From positions 87,883,501 to 87,947,500 of the forward strand of contig CM027378.1 of NCBI GenBank assembly GCA_015680905.1: a stretch of 64,000 nt of DNA. The letters run 5' to 3'. Every line of letters begins with the position of its first letter. Within the stretch, counting starts at the first letter, position 1. The translations under genes were made by a program, and so were the position numbers. Positions 35,795 through 47,220 of the stretch are shown in pieces. The notes beneath the pieces are model-generated. The model was not told the origin of the DNA and did not search any database. It worked only from the letters and a program-made list of their open reading frames with translations. Source of the stretch: Coptis chinensis (taxonomy: Eukaryota; Streptophyta; Magnoliopsida; Ranunculales; Ranunculaceae).

Positions 35795-36251
35795 TTAATA
35801 TTAAAGCTCTCACAAGGGGTATTTTTCTAGCTCTTTTAAAATTTCACATCAACAACTCCTATTAAAATGGGAATTCCTCACCTATTGAATAGAAAGATTT
35901 TAGCACTTCTAATTAAAACGGAAATCCTTTTCCTATTATAATGGAAATTCCTCTCCTATTGAAAAAGAAAAAATATAGAACTTTTAATTAAAATGGAATC
36001 ATTCTTCCATTAAAAACGAGAATCAAATTAAAACATGATCTCTCCACCAATTAAAAAATGGATTTTTAAAACTTAATTAAAACAATTTGTTGATAAATTA
36101 AAATGGATTTTTAAGACTTGATTAAAAAAATTGTTAGGAAATTTGACGAAAATAGGAATCAGAATTTGTTAGAAAATTTATATATGTCTAGTTATGATTG
36201 TTGGGTAAGTTTTTAAAAGAACCGGTGCGTTTGCATGAGTCTACTTTCTAG
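35795..36251 (+). mobile_element. Helitron-like element, copy 1
   Basis: 457 bp from TTAATATTAAAGCT to a CTAG end, with a hairpin-forming GGTGCGTTTGCATGAG just before the final TCTACTTTCTAG. Short 3' hairpin plus CTRR ending fits a non-autonomous Helitron. It adjoins a second copy head to tail. Confidence 0.65.
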
Positions 36252-36705
36252 TTAATATTAAAGCTATCACAAGGGGTATTTTTCTAGCTCTCTTTAATTT
36301 TCTCGTCATCAACTCCTATTAAAACAGGAATTTCTCTCCTATTGAAAAGAGGAATTCTAGCATTTCTAATTAAAACGGGAATCATTCTCCTATTATAATG
36401 GGAATTCATCATATATTGAAAAAGAAAAATATGGCACTTCTAATTAAAACAGAATTCACACTTCTAAATTAAAACGAGATCCCTCCCCTAATTAAAAAAC
36501 GGGTTTTTAAAACTTATTTAAAATAATTTGTTAAGAAATTAAAACGGATTTTTAAGACTTGATTAAAACAATTTGTTAGGAGATTAAAACGGATTAGCGA
36601 CGAAAACAGGAATCATGAATTGTTAGAAAATTTATATATGTATAATTATAATTGTTTAGAAAGTTTTTAAAAGAGCCAGTGCATATGCACGGGTCCACTT
36701 TCTAG
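36252..36705 (+). mobile_element. Helitron-like element, copy 2
   Basis: Second copy of the same sequence starting directly after CTAG of copy 1. It ends with a better hairpin (CAGTGCATATGCACGGG) and CCACTTTCTAG. The copies are clearly related but diverged, with several indels. Confidence 0.68.
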
Positions 36706-36930
36706 CATGTAAATATAATCACTATGTCCCTAAACAATCAAGAAACTATATATCAAATGTATATTTTGGGGAGATTGCAACGAGGGATTTAAAGCTTCCA
36801 ATGGGTTTGTTTAGGGATTCATCTCTATAATGAGTTATGATTGACGCAACCAAACTTTGTTAAGTTGAATGCTTTCAATGAATAAAAAAAGGTGTGTTTT
36901 GTTTACTATATTTTTTATTGTATACCAATG

Positions 36931-37436
36931 TGTAGAGAAAAAGGAGTTTTTCTCTCTTTGGGGAACAGTATGTCAGGTGCGCGCGCTCAACTTTGCCTGG
37001 CCAAGGGCGCGCCCGCGCTCCACCATATTTTAGCAGAAGCCGATCTTTTTCGGTCGAGTATAAAAACATAAGTTTTTCTAATTGGAAAACCTAACCTAAC
37101 CAAAACTAGAACAGAGAAAAAGATTGAGAGTAAGTGTTTATTCTTTGTGAGTGAATTGAGAGCTTTTGTAACCTGTTACTTTGTGCATCTAGTAAAGCTT
37201 GGAACTTGTCGTGTGGATGTAGGCAAATTGCCGAACCACGTTATATCCGTGTCTTGTGGTTTGTTCTCTTTTACATTAGTCTATTTACTTTATATGCTTG
37301 TTATTTGATATTGAGAAGTGTTGGGATAGTACTTGGAGGGTGTTGAAGTCTTGTTTTGTAAGAAGGATCAATCCTTGTGTAGGGTTAATCTATTGTGAGT
37401 GGATAACGTTGTTTCCGCAGTTGATTATCCACAACA
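36931..37436 (+). repeat. Copia A 5' LTR
   Basis: 506 bp with TATA box TATAAAAA near 37059. Its R-U5 half resembles that of element B, while U3 differs. Confidence 0.9.
37057..37067 (+). promoter_or_regulatory. Copia A LTR TATA box
   Basis: AGTATAAAAAC inside the 5' LTR. The same box is at about 40066-40076 in the 3' LTR. Confidence 0.5.
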
Positions 37437-37577
37437 ATTGGTATCGGACTTTAGGTATACGACCTAGGATTTTGAGTTTTGGTGAAGAACCATAGTGCTC
37501 GAAATTTGAGTAGACAAGGTGTTCGATAAAATTCCCAAGTGAAATAATTTTTTGAGTTATTATGTGTGACTCGAAAA

Positions 37578-39412
37578 ATGGCTCCCAAGATGTCAAATAC
37601 AAAGTTTGAAGGAAAGAAGTTTGATAAAGAGGCACAAGAAAAGACGGCGAGGGTGATGTCGAATGAGATGACTTCCACAAGCAAGTGGAAAGGTAGTTCT
37701 AAGAAGCCTTTAAACCATGTACGGTGCTACAATTGCAAGGAAAAGGGAAATTATCTATGTGATTGCCCTTGCCCGAAAAAGAGTAACAAGATGAGTGGTA
37801 AGTTTGAGAATGAGGATGTTAGTGAAGCAAGTCTTGCTTCCGGCTTCGATGGGGATGATGTAAGTCTTTTGGTGTCTACACAAGACGGCCACATGACCGA
37901 AAAGTGGATTTTTGATTCCAGGTGTTCCTACCACATGTGTCCAAATAGGAAGTGGTTTGCTACCTATGAGAACTTGAGTGGAGGTTTCGTTTTGATGAGT
38001 AATGACGTTGCTTGTAAGACGGTAGGAATTGGAACTATACAGGTCAAGATGCATGATGGTGTGGTGAGGACTTTAACCGATGTGAGGTATGTTCCTGAAT
38101 TAAAGAAGAACCTCATTTCTCTTGGTACCTTGAATTCCAAAAGCCACAAGTTTGTGGGAAATGGTGGAGTCCTAAAGATCCTTAGTGGCGCTTTTAGTCA
38201 TTATGAAAGGTCAAAGACATGGAAACTTATATACTTTGTTGGGTAGTACAGTGATAGGCAATGCAGCAGTGGGTACATGTGGTGATGATTGTAAGTGCAC
38301 AAAATTGTGGCATATGGGCCTTGGGCATATAAGCCAAAAGGGATTGTCTGAGTTGTGCAAGCGAGGGCTATTGAAAGACTTAGAGAAACCAAGTATGGAA
38401 TTCTGCGAGCATTGTGTCTATGGCAAGCAGTGCAGAGTCAAGTTTGGTATAAGCAAGCACAAGACGTGAGGCATATTGGATTATGTGCATTCGGATGTAT
38501 GGGGACCGTCTAGAGTGGCTAGCTTCTAAGGGAGGTAACCGGTATTATGTCTCTTTCATCGATGATTATACACGCTATGTGTGGGTATATATCTTGAAGT
38601 CCAAGGATGAAGTTTTCGAAACATTTAAAAGGTGGAAAGCAATGGTTAAGAAACACACAGAAAGAAAAGTGAAAACTTTGAGGTCTGATAATAGTTTAAG
38701 TATACCTATGGTCCTTTCAAGGAGTTCTGTGCGTAACAGGGTATTGCTAGACACTAAACAGTGAGGGGCACACCGCAGCAGAATGAGTTAGCAAAAAGAA
38801 TGAATCGCACGTTGCTTGAGAAAGCTTGGTGTTTGCTTTCCAATGCCAATCTTGGCAAAGAGTTCTGGGCATATGCAGTGGCCATGGCGTGTTACTTGTA
38901 TAATAGATCACCAGTTCTGGCGATAGACTGCAAGACACCTTATGAGGTGTGGACAGGGAAACCAGCTGATTATGATACTTTGCGTGTGTTTAGATCTAGT
39001 GCTTACTATCATATGAAGCTTACTACCATATGAAGGATAGTAAGCTTGATTCTAAAGCTAAGAAAGCTATATTCTTGGGCTATGCAAAGGAAGAAAAGGG
39101 ATACGGATTGTGGTGTCTTGAGAACTACAAGTTCCTGGTCAGCAGTGATGTTACCTTTGATGAGACTTCGGTGCTACATTTTAGTAGGCCGGAGAAGGCT
39201 GGAAATAGTGGTGATTCTATAGAATCTTAAGTGATTGAGATGGAAGCGTTAGAGGATGCTATAGAGAGTGAGGTTCTTAATGAAAGAACTACTCAACAAG
39301 AAGTAGAGCTACAACAACTTGAGCAGCAAGCTTTGGCTAAATCAAAGCCAAAGAGAAGTGTGGAACAAGTTACGAAGTATGAGCATGATAAGCCAGTGAA
39401 GCATTATGGTTG
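37578..39412 (+). pseudogene. Copia A gag-protease-integrase remains
   Basis: Starts MAPKMSNTKFEGKKF, then drops straight to a zinc-knuckle region, so most of gag is deleted. The knuckle reads CYNCKEKGNYLCDC, with Asn for the zinc-binding His. The protease motif is FDSRCSYHM. The pre-integrase motif (LWHMGLGHIS) and integrase pieces (SDVWGPS, LRSDN, TPQQNELAKRMNR) follow. The expected catalytic Glu of LAERMN is Lys. Stops fall near 38247, 38469, 38763 and 39230. The last open part ends VKHYG at 39412, and the RT opening motif LPKGKTALGCRRF lies near 39570 in the same trailing sequence. It is inactive. Confidence 0.88.
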
Positions 39413-39684
39413 ACCGGACTCGATTGCCTACGCACTAAATATCGAGGGTGATGAACCAAACGACTTCAAAGAAGTTGTTAGAGATGGTCATTGCAAAGAT
39501 TGGTCGGTGGATATGCATGAAATGGTGGAGGCTCGTGACAAGTTTTGTACATGGGAATTTGTTTCATTGCCTAAGGGCAAGACAGCTTTGGGTTGTAGAA
39601 GGTTCACTATGGAGTTGAGTTCCAACATTGGTTGGAGGTACTCCACAAATGGTGGAGGCTCATCATGCATTGTTGATTGATGCC

Positions 39685-39850
39685 TTTTGTAGGCATGGCC
39701 ATTCATGGGCGTAATTGCTCTTTGTGAGCATGACTCTCTGTGAAGATAGCCCTTTGTGGGCATGACTCTTTGTGGGTGGCTCTTCGTGGGCAAGATTCTT
39801 TATGGGTATGACCCTTTGTGGGCATGGCCCTTCGGGGGCGGTTGAGGGCG
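39685..39850 (+). repeat. Short tandem repeats before copia A polypurine tract
   Basis: Degenerate units of about 20 bp around YTTTGTGGGCATGRCTC, about seven copies. A shorter array of the same motif lies at 47035-47110 in element B. Confidence 0.75.
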
Positions 39851-39939
39851 AGTTTCGGTATGTTGTTTTGAAAACTAGTGCTTCTAACTGAATATGTTCG
39901 GCTTGGTTTTATGTGTTAAAACCTCATCGAGGTGGAGAA

Positions 39940-40444
39940 TGTAGAGAAAAAGGAGTTTTTCTCCCTTTGGTGAACAGTATGTCAGGCACGCACTCTCGAC
40001 TGTTCCTGGCCAAGGGCGTGCCCGTGCTCCACCGTATTTCAGCAGAAACCGATCTTTTTCAGTCCAGTATAAAAACATATGCTTTTCTAATTGGAAAACC
40101 TAAACTAACCAATACTAGAACAAAGAGAAAGATTGAGAGTAAGTGTTCATTCTTTGTGAGTGAATTGAGAGCTCTTGTAACCTGTTACTTTATGTATCTA
40201 GTAAAGCTTGGAACTCGCTGTGTGGACGTAGGCAAATTGCCGAACCACGTTATATCCGTGTCTTGTGGTTTGTTCTATTTTACATTAATCTCTTTACTTT
40301 ATGTGTTTGTTATTTGATATTGAGAAGTGTTGGGATAGTACTTGGAGGGTGTTGAAGTTTTGTCTTGTAAGAAGGATCAATCATTGTATAGGGTTGATCT
40401 ATTGTGAGTGGATAACGTTGTTTCCGCAGTTGATTATCCACACA
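39940..40444 (+). repeat. Copia A 3' LTR
   Basis: 505 bp, paired with 36931-37436 with scattered substitutions. Confidence 0.9.
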
Positions 40445-40453
40445 CTATGCTTA

Positions 40454-40658
40454 CATAGATGGATCTAGAGGGGGCGCGTGTGGGGGTGGTTGCACCCCCT
40501 GAGATTAGAAAAACTCCACTACCAAATAACTAATTGCCTAGAAAAATCTCCAAACTATAAAGACTCGTACTCCACACACACACAATTTTTTTTGCAAACT
40601 TCCACTACCGCATTCCCCAAAATCTCGCACCCGTCTTATAATCCTGGATCCGTCTCTG
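40454..40658. mobile_element. Non-autonomous hAT-type MITE
   Basis: 205 bp with inverted ends CATAGATGGATCTAG and, read inverted, CAGAGACGGATCCAG. It is flanked by 8-bp direct repeats TATGCTTA (40446-40453) and TGTGCTTA (40659-40666), one mismatch. The 8-bp duplication length fits hAT. It has no coding content. Confidence 0.78.
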
Positions 40659-40660
40659 TG

Positions 40661-40865
40661 TGCTTATTGAATACTTACTACTCTCATTGGAATAAATGTG
40701 AATTGTGGATTCTTGGTAGTTTAGTTTTAAAGAACATAAATTCAAATCTTGGTTTCTTTGAGGGTTGAGTTCGGTTGCTGATTAACTTTATTTTCTCGCT
40801 GTAAGATTACTACTCATCAACTTCGTTTGCCATTTATATTCTTTGGATATTCCGCGTCACTGATG
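40661..40865 (+). other. Orphan UGT85 3' flank
   Basis: Clear similarity to sequence downstream of the intact UGT85 gene (43990-44104 continuing at 47853-47890), including AAATCTTGGTTTCTTTGAGG and CATCAACTTCGTTTGCCATT. It marks the 3' end of a further UGT85 copy whose coding part is gone, or the flank of the broken gene displaced by insertions. Confidence 0.75.
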
Positions 40866-41070
40866 TAGTACTAGTATGCCTTGATCACTTACTGCATCCA
40901 ACTTAAAAGTTCTCTTATTCTATATTTCTATCAATGTTACTCTGTTCAGGAATCACTTGTGCCTAATCACATTCAAGCATATATTCTATGTGTGTTTGTG
41001 AGGAATGTCTCTGAATACAGGTGAGAATTGATCCAGACGGTTTCAAGCATGCACAATAAGTAGTAGTGAG

Positions 41071-41282
41071 CACCCTTTCTTGCGGGTCATTTAGACCCAT
41101 GTGATCATTGCCTCATTGGGGAATGGGGATGCAGCAATTTTGCTACCACCGTTAGGGATTGAAGTAAAAAGGGCATGTACTTTATGGATTGGAAAAAGAG
41201 TGATGAAGATTCAACAAAACCTGGTGGATCTTCCTATGTATTATGGATTAAATTATTAAGGAAGTCAAGGCACTGGACTAAA
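41071..41282 (+). pseudogene. UGT85 remnant (3' exon pieces)
   Basis: Two short blocks match exon 2 of the intact gene. CACCCTTTCTTGCGGGTCAT to GCAATTTTGCTACCACCG (41071-41150) corresponds to the HPFLWVIRPDL...AAILPP part. 41186-41275 corresponds to the last 30 residues (KKSAEDSAKPAGSSYVNLD). About 450 bp between them, including the PSPG motif, is deleted. 41283-41395 continues into 3' untranslated-like sequence. This is the third UGT85 trace in the window. Confidence 0.85.
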
Positions 41283-41713
41283 GTACTGTTTTTCTTCTAT
41301 ACTGGATACTTACTACTGTAGTTTGGTTTGAATAAATATCAGTCGTACCATCCTTTTGGATTCTTGGATTCTAACTATAGGCATAAATATTATCCTGGTG
41401 GATCTACGATATTTTCCTTTGTTCGAGCATGTTCAACTCGTTCTTCAAATATAAGTGCTTATCATAAGGTAACAGTACAAGGAAAAATATTTTAATAAAC
41501 ATGTTACAGTAAAAATTAAATCCACCTCCCTCCCACTCGCCATCTATTACAATTAGCTTAGGTTGGGCTGTAAAAGTAGTAGCTGGAAAATGATGTTGTA
41601 GATGTTTCTGAGATGCCTGTTTTCATATCTATATTCGTTTGCAGTATTTTTAAGAGTAACTTTGGCCTTGCAGCAGTCCCCTATATCTTAGTAGATACGC
41701 ATCTACAAGCTTC

Positions 41714-41788
41714 TTTATGTCATGAACATGATCCCCTAACATCTTATGGATGGTTTTAAGGTATTAGGGATCATGTTCATGACATAAA
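41714..41788. other. Near-perfect inverted repeat (hairpin)
   Basis: Arms 41714-41746 and 41757-41788 pair over about 32 bp with few mismatches around a 10-base loop. The core arm TTTATGTCATGAACATGATC is exact. It could be a MITE relic or a foldback small-RNA locus, and lies 590 bp upstream of the UGT85 start. No coding content. Confidence 0.8.
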
Positions 41789-42024
41789 AAATGTACACAG
41801 TCATCAAGTTTTGGTAGAACCTGTATGATAGATGTTTTGTTATTATTATTGTTATTAAATATTTTTGCAATAGTTTGGACATCAAGTTTAAATATTTGGC
41901 GTGCATGCATCGATCAGTTGTAAATCACAATTTTATATGTTTAACACCATGAACTGGTGTGATTTCAGATCTAAAATGTATTTGCTTATACAAAAAACCC
42001 ACATCATTTTTTTATGTTTTTATA

Positions 42025-42170
42025 TACATAAACGCCTCTATCATGAGTAATAACTTTGAAATCCAGTCCAAAAGGATTTTTTTTTTTTCTAAGCTAGCAA
42101 TTTGTATCCATAAACGCCTCTATCACGAGTCTTTGAAATCTAGTCCAAGATTGATTTTTTTTTTTCTAAG
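42025..42170 (+). repeat. Two-copy tandem duplication
   Basis: CATAAACGCCTCTATCAYGAG, then a CTTTGAAATCYAGTCCAA block followed by poly-T and CTAAG, occurs twice, starting at about 42026 and 42110. It lies in the 5' flank of the UGT85 gene. Confidence 0.8.
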
Positions 42171-42375
42171 TTCATAAAGATGAAGACTTTCCATTGAATA
42201 AGAAAAAGAAAATGAGTGCTTTGTATTTTACATTTTTGATATAGTGGTTCGGTTTTAAAGAATTGATTATTTACTATTTTGTCAACGGAAAGAAGAGAAG
42301 GTTACCTCCAGTCTCTACAAGTGTGGAAGACAGAAAGAGTTCCTCTGACGCCTCCCTCTGCATTCTGTGAAAAAA

Positions 42376-43935
42376 ATGGAAATGAAGTCTTCTTTAGCAG
42401 CCAATAAGAAACCTCATGCGATTTGCATACCACTACCATTCCAAAGTCATATTATTGCCATGCTTAAATTTGCAAAACTTCTACACTGCAAAGACTTTCA
42501 CATCACCTTTGTAAACACGGAATACAACCATCAAAGGATACTGAAAGCTAGAGGACCTGATTCACTCAAAGGCTTGCCAGACTTCCAATTCGAAACCATC
42601 CCAGATGGTCTAGCTGTATCTGATATCAATGTCAGTCAAGACATATTAGCCCTTTGTGTCTCCACGACGAAGAACTTTCTAGGCCCATTTCTCAACCTCA
42701 TTACCAAGCTTAACAAAGCATCAGCAGATAACCCTCCAGTTACATGCATCATATCCGATATATTCATGAGCTTCCCACTGGAAGCAGCTAAAGAGCATGG
42801 TATCCCAAATGTTCTGTTATGCCCAGTGAGTGCTTGTCCTTTGATGCTTTATCTTCATTGTCAACACCTAGCTGAAAAAGGACTTGTCCCAGTAAAAGGT
42901 AAATATATATCAAAACCTTGATAATTTTTTCGTTTTTGTCTAGTATTATTTGAACTCAAAGCGAATCTTTACTGATATTTCCTTTTCCCTGACTTAATAG
43001 ATAAGAGTGATTTAACAAATGGGTATCTCAACAAACCTATCGACTCGATCCCTGGTGTAAGGGATATCCGACTCAAAGATCTTCCGAGCTTCTTTTGGGA
43101 TGATGATCAAGCCCTGCACAATTATTTCGATGAACAAGTGCAAAGCGCCTCTAAGGCTTCCGCAATCATTTTCAACACATTTGATGCCTTAGAGAACAGT
43201 GTTTTAGAAGCAATGAGATGTCTACTACCTCCTATTTATACAATGGGCCCTCTTCAGTTGCTTCTTGAGCAACTACCACAGAACACCCAATTGAGATCGG
43301 TGGGATCCAATCTGTGGAAAGAAAATGAAGATTGCATTCCATGGCTTAATACTCAAGAACTGAACTCTGTTGTTTATGTTAATTTCGGTAGTATCACAGT
43401 TATGACTTCGCAACAACTCAATGAATTTGCTTGGGGACTAGCTAATAGCAAACACCCTTTCTTGTGGGTCATTAGACCGGATCTTGTCATCGGCGAAGCA
43501 GCAATTTTGCCACCACAGTTTACGGAGGAGACTGCAGAGAGGGGTTTGGTATCAGGTTGGTGTCCGCAAGAACAAGTCCTTAGGCACTCTTCAACTGGCG
43601 GGTTCTTAACGCATAGTGGCTGGAATTCGACTATGGATGCAATATGTGGTGGTGTTCCAGTTCTCAGTTGGCCTTTCTTTGGTGATCAACAAACAAACAG
43701 CAGGAATGCTTGTGTTAATTTTGGTATTGGTATGGAGATAGATTATAATGTTAAAAGGGATGATGTCGAGGGACTTGTGAGAGAGTTGATGGAGGGTGAA
43801 AAGGGTAAGGGAATGAAGAAACAAGCTATGGTGTGGAAGAAGAGTGCCGAAGATTCAGCAAAACCTGCTGGATCTTCTTATGTGAATTTGGATAAAATTA
43901 TCAAGGAAGTGTTAATCCATACACAAATAGAATAA
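42376..43935 (+). CDS. UDP-glycosyltransferase, UGT85 family, intact
   Basis: Transfers a sugar, most likely glucose, from UDP-sugar to a small hydrophobic acceptor in the cytosol. The wording is closest to my recollection of UGT85A enzymes such as 7-deoxyloganetin glucosyltransferase-like proteins, but the acceptor cannot be deduced. Exon 1 is 42376-42898 and exon 2 is 43001-43935; the intron (42899-43000) has GT/AG ends in the usual UGT85 position. 485 residues, normal for the family. The N-terminal catalytic His is in PFQSHI (residue 25) and its partner Asp in IISD (about 128). The 44-residue PSPG motif is at 361-404, starting WCPQEQVLRH and ending FFGDQ; the final Gln suggests UDP-glucose. 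HSGWNS replaces the common HCGWNS, and PFQSHI replaces PAQGHI. The ATG at 42376 opens the frame; 42382 is the alternative and is the one shared with the pseudogene. No signal peptide or membrane segment is visible. Confidence 0.93.
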
Positions 43936-44104
43936 ACTATGATTCTTCTTATTGTATACGCGCACTAGTTTGGCTTGAATAAGTTTCAATCTTGTATTAT
44001 ATTCTTGATACTTTTGTTTATTTAAATTTAAATCTTGGTTCCTTCAATGGTTGAGTAGGTTCATTGATCAGCTTCATTCTCCCGTGTAAGATGAGTAGCT
44101 TATC

Positions 44105-44774
44105 TGTTGTGAATTGGGTAAAACTGTTGAGATTACACAAGGGGCGCACACCCTATAATATGCCTTGGTGAAGGGGCGCACGCCCTTGGTTTTACCTTGG
44201 TCTAGTCTTTCACAACAGAGTTTCTCTAGGAAGGGCTCACAAGGCGCGCACACCCTATAATATGCCTTGGTGAAGGGGCACACGCCCCCATGCCTTTGCA
44301 CAAGTAAAGTTTCGCTTTTTCGAAGATAAACCGAGATGATTCGGAATTTTGTTTTACACATAAATTTCGGATTACTATATAAAAGAAGTTAGGGTTTTGA
44401 TCTAAAACTAAGCTAATGATGAGAAGAAAAAAGTGAGATTTGATAGAGCATTCTTTGTGAGTGATTCATTCTTTGTGAGTGATTGAGAGTTGATTGTTGC
44501 TTACAATCAAAACAAATCCTCCTGTAATATTCTTGTTCATGTAGTAGAACCATCGATCTCGCTGTGTGGATGTATGCATATTGTCGAATCACCTTAAATC
44601 CTTGTGTTTTCGTGTGTGTTCTTTATTTCATATCTTTACTTGTTTATGCTTTGTTAGTTGATAGAGTTATTGGGTTGTGCTTGGGTATTGTTAGAACACT
44701 TGTCTTGATTAAATGTCACACTTTTGTCGTTGATCTTGTTTGTGTACACTTGCTTCTACATCGTTTTCACAAAA
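44105..44774 (+). repeat. Copia B 5' LTR
   Basis: 670 bp. It contains a duplicated ACACCCTATAATATGCCTTG segment (about 44147 and 44246) that the 3' LTR lacks, and TATATAAAAG near 44376 as a TATA box. Confidence 0.9.
44375..44385 (+). promoter_or_regulatory. Copia B LTR TATA box
   Basis: CTATATAAAAG inside the 5' LTR, repeated in the 3' LTR near 47470. Confidence 0.5.
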
Positions 44775-44932
44775 ATTGGTATTAGACCTTCGGATACGGT
44801 TGAGACCTACGGAGCATTGATCGAGTTTGAGTTTTGGGTTAAATCCTAAATTGCTCAAATTTGTGAAGACAAAGTGTTTGATAAAATCCTCATGTGAATT
44901 TTCTTATGAGTTACTTTGTGTGACTTGTAGAA

Positions 44933-46900
44933 ATGGTTTCCAAAATGTCTAGTGTGAAATTTGAAGAAGAGAAGTTTGACAAGAATGGACAACAAGAGTG
45001 TGGTCAAATGAGAAGACTTCCATAAGCAAGTGGAAGTGTAGTTCTAAGAAACCTTTAAAACATGTACGGTGCTACAATTGCAAGGAAAATGGGCATTATC
45101 TACATGATTGCCCTAGCCCAAAAAAGAGTAACAAGATGAGTATAAAATTGTAGAATGAGGATGTTGGTGAAACAAGGCTTGCTTCCAGTTTCGATGGGGA
45201 TGATGTAAGTTTTTTGGTGTCTACACAAGACGACCACATGACCGATAGGTGGATTCTTGATTCTGGGTGTTCCTACCACATGTGTCCAAATAGGAAGTGG
45301 CTTGCTAGCTACCTATGAGAACTTGAGTGGAGGTTCCGTTTTGATGGGGTAATGACGTTGCTTGTAAGACGGTAGGGATTGGAACTATATGAGTCAAGAT
45401 GCATAATGGTGTTGTGAGAATTTTAACCAATGTGAGGCATGTTCCTGAATTAAACAAGAACCTCATTTCTCTTGATACTTTGGATTACGAAGGCCACAAG
45501 TTTGTGGGAAATGGTGGAGTCCTAAAGATATGTAGTGGTTCTTTAGTCATTATGAAGGGTCAAAGGTATGGAAACTCGTATAATTTGTTCGGTAGTACAG
45601 TGAGTAGTATAGTGACATGTGATCTAGCAGTGGGTACATGTGGTGATAATTCTGAGTGCACAAAATTGTGGTATATGTGCCTTGGGCAAATGAGTCAAAA
45701 GGGATTGTCCGAAGCCAGGCGCGTTTAGGTTAATTGAAAAGACTTGGAGAAACCAAGTATGGAATTTTGTGAGCATTGTGTCTATGGCAAGCAGTCCAGA
45801 GTCAAGTTTGGTACAAGCAAACACAAGATGAGAGGCATCCTAGATTATGTGTATCTGGATGTGTGGGGACCCTCCAAAGTGGATTCTAAGGGAGGTAATC
45901 AGTATTATGTCTCTTTCGATCATCGATGATTAATTATACACGGTATGTGTGGGTATATATCTTGAAGTCCAAGGATGAAGTTTTTGAGACATTTAAAAAG
46001 TAGAAATAAATAATGGTTGAGAATCACCCAGAAAAAAGTGTGAGGACTTTGAGGTCTAATAATGGTACTGAGTATACCTATGGTCATTTCAATGAGTTTT
46101 GTGTGCAACAAGGTATTGCTAAACACTGGACAGTGAGGGGCATGCCGCAACAGAATGGGTTAGCAAAAAGAATGAATCATACATTGCTTGAGAAAGCCAG
46201 GTATTTGTTTTCCAATACCAATCTTGGCTAAGAATTCTGGGCAGATGTAGTGGCCATGGAGTGTTACTTGTACAATAGATCATCAGTTCCGGCGATAGAT
46301 TGCAAGACACCTTATGAGGTGCGGACAGGGAAAGCAGCTGATTATGATACTTTGCGCGTGTTTGGATCTAGTGCTTATTACCACATGAATGATAGTAAGC
46401 TTGATTCTGAAGCTAAGAAAACTATATTCTTGGGCTATGCAAAGAGAGAAAAGAGATATGGATTGTGGTGTCTTGAGAACCACAAGTTCCTAGTCAACAG
46501 TGAGGTTAATTACCTTTGATGAGACTTTGGTGCAACATTTTAGCAGGTCGGAGAAGCCTAGCTGGAGATAGTGGTGATTCTATAGAATCTCAAGTAGTTT
46601 AGATGGAAGCCTCAGAGGATGCTATAGAGAGCGAGGTTCTTATTGAAAGAACTATTCAATAAGAAGTAGAGCTACAACAACCTGAGCAACAAGTTTTGGT
46701 TAGATCAAAGCCAAAAAGAAGTATGGAATAAGTTACAAAGTATGGGCATGATAAGCCAGTGAAACATTATGGTCGACTGGACTCGGTTGCAGACACACTG
46801 AATATTGAAGGTGATGAGCCAAACGACTTCAAAGAAGTTATTAGAGATGGTCATTGGAAAGATTGATTGGTGGATATGCAGGAAATGGTGGAGGCTCATG
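44933..46900 (+). pseudogene. Copia B gag-protease-integrase remains
   Basis: Starts MVSKMSSVKFEEEKF and breaks after about 30 codons. Zinc knuckle CYNCKENGHYLHDC is intact near 45070. The protease motif reads LDSGCSYHM near 45260. Integrase pieces: LDVWGPSK, LRSNNGTEY (Asn for the second Asp) and LAKRMNH with Lys for the catalytic Glu, as in element A. The sequence near 46940 carries LPKGKRVLGCRRF followed by the same 3' text as in A, with no reverse transcriptase. Many stops and frameshifts. Slightly more decayed than A. Confidence 0.87.
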
Positions 46901-47220
46901 ACAAATTTTGTACCTAGGTATATAGGAATTTGTTTCTTTGCCTAAGGGCAAGAGGGTTTTGGGTTGTAGAAGGTTCTCTATGGAGTTGAGTTCCAATATT
47001 GGTTGGAGGTACTCCACTTCTTGCATTGTTGATTGATGCCTTTCGTAGGCATGTCACTATGTGGGCATGACTCTTTGTGGGTATGGCTCTTTGTGGGCAA
47101 GGTCCTTCAGGGTAGTTGACGACGAATTCGAGATATGGTTTGAAGACTAGTGATTTTTGGTGAATAGTATGCTTGTGTTCGGCTTGGTTTTATGTATTAA
47201 AACCTCATCGAAGTGGAGAA

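Larger units (their letters stand above)
36931..40444 (+). mobile_element. Copia element A, RT-less derivative
   Basis: LTRs at 36931-37436 and 39940-40444 start TGTAGAGAAAAAGG. The primer site ATTGGTATCGGA follows the left LTR and the purine tract CGAGGTGGAGAA precedes the right one. Flanking pentamers CAATG and CTATG differ at one base. Gag is internally shortened. Protease and integrase remain. Reverse transcriptase and RNase H are absent, with the frame after the LPKGK motif joining directly to 3' sequence. Element B at 44105 shares this structure. Confidence 0.9.

Noticed and set aside
44074-44361. Minus-strand ORF with repeated VRPFTKAYYRVCAPC text
   Set aside because: It lies across the copia B LTR, and the repeat reflects an LTR-internal duplication.
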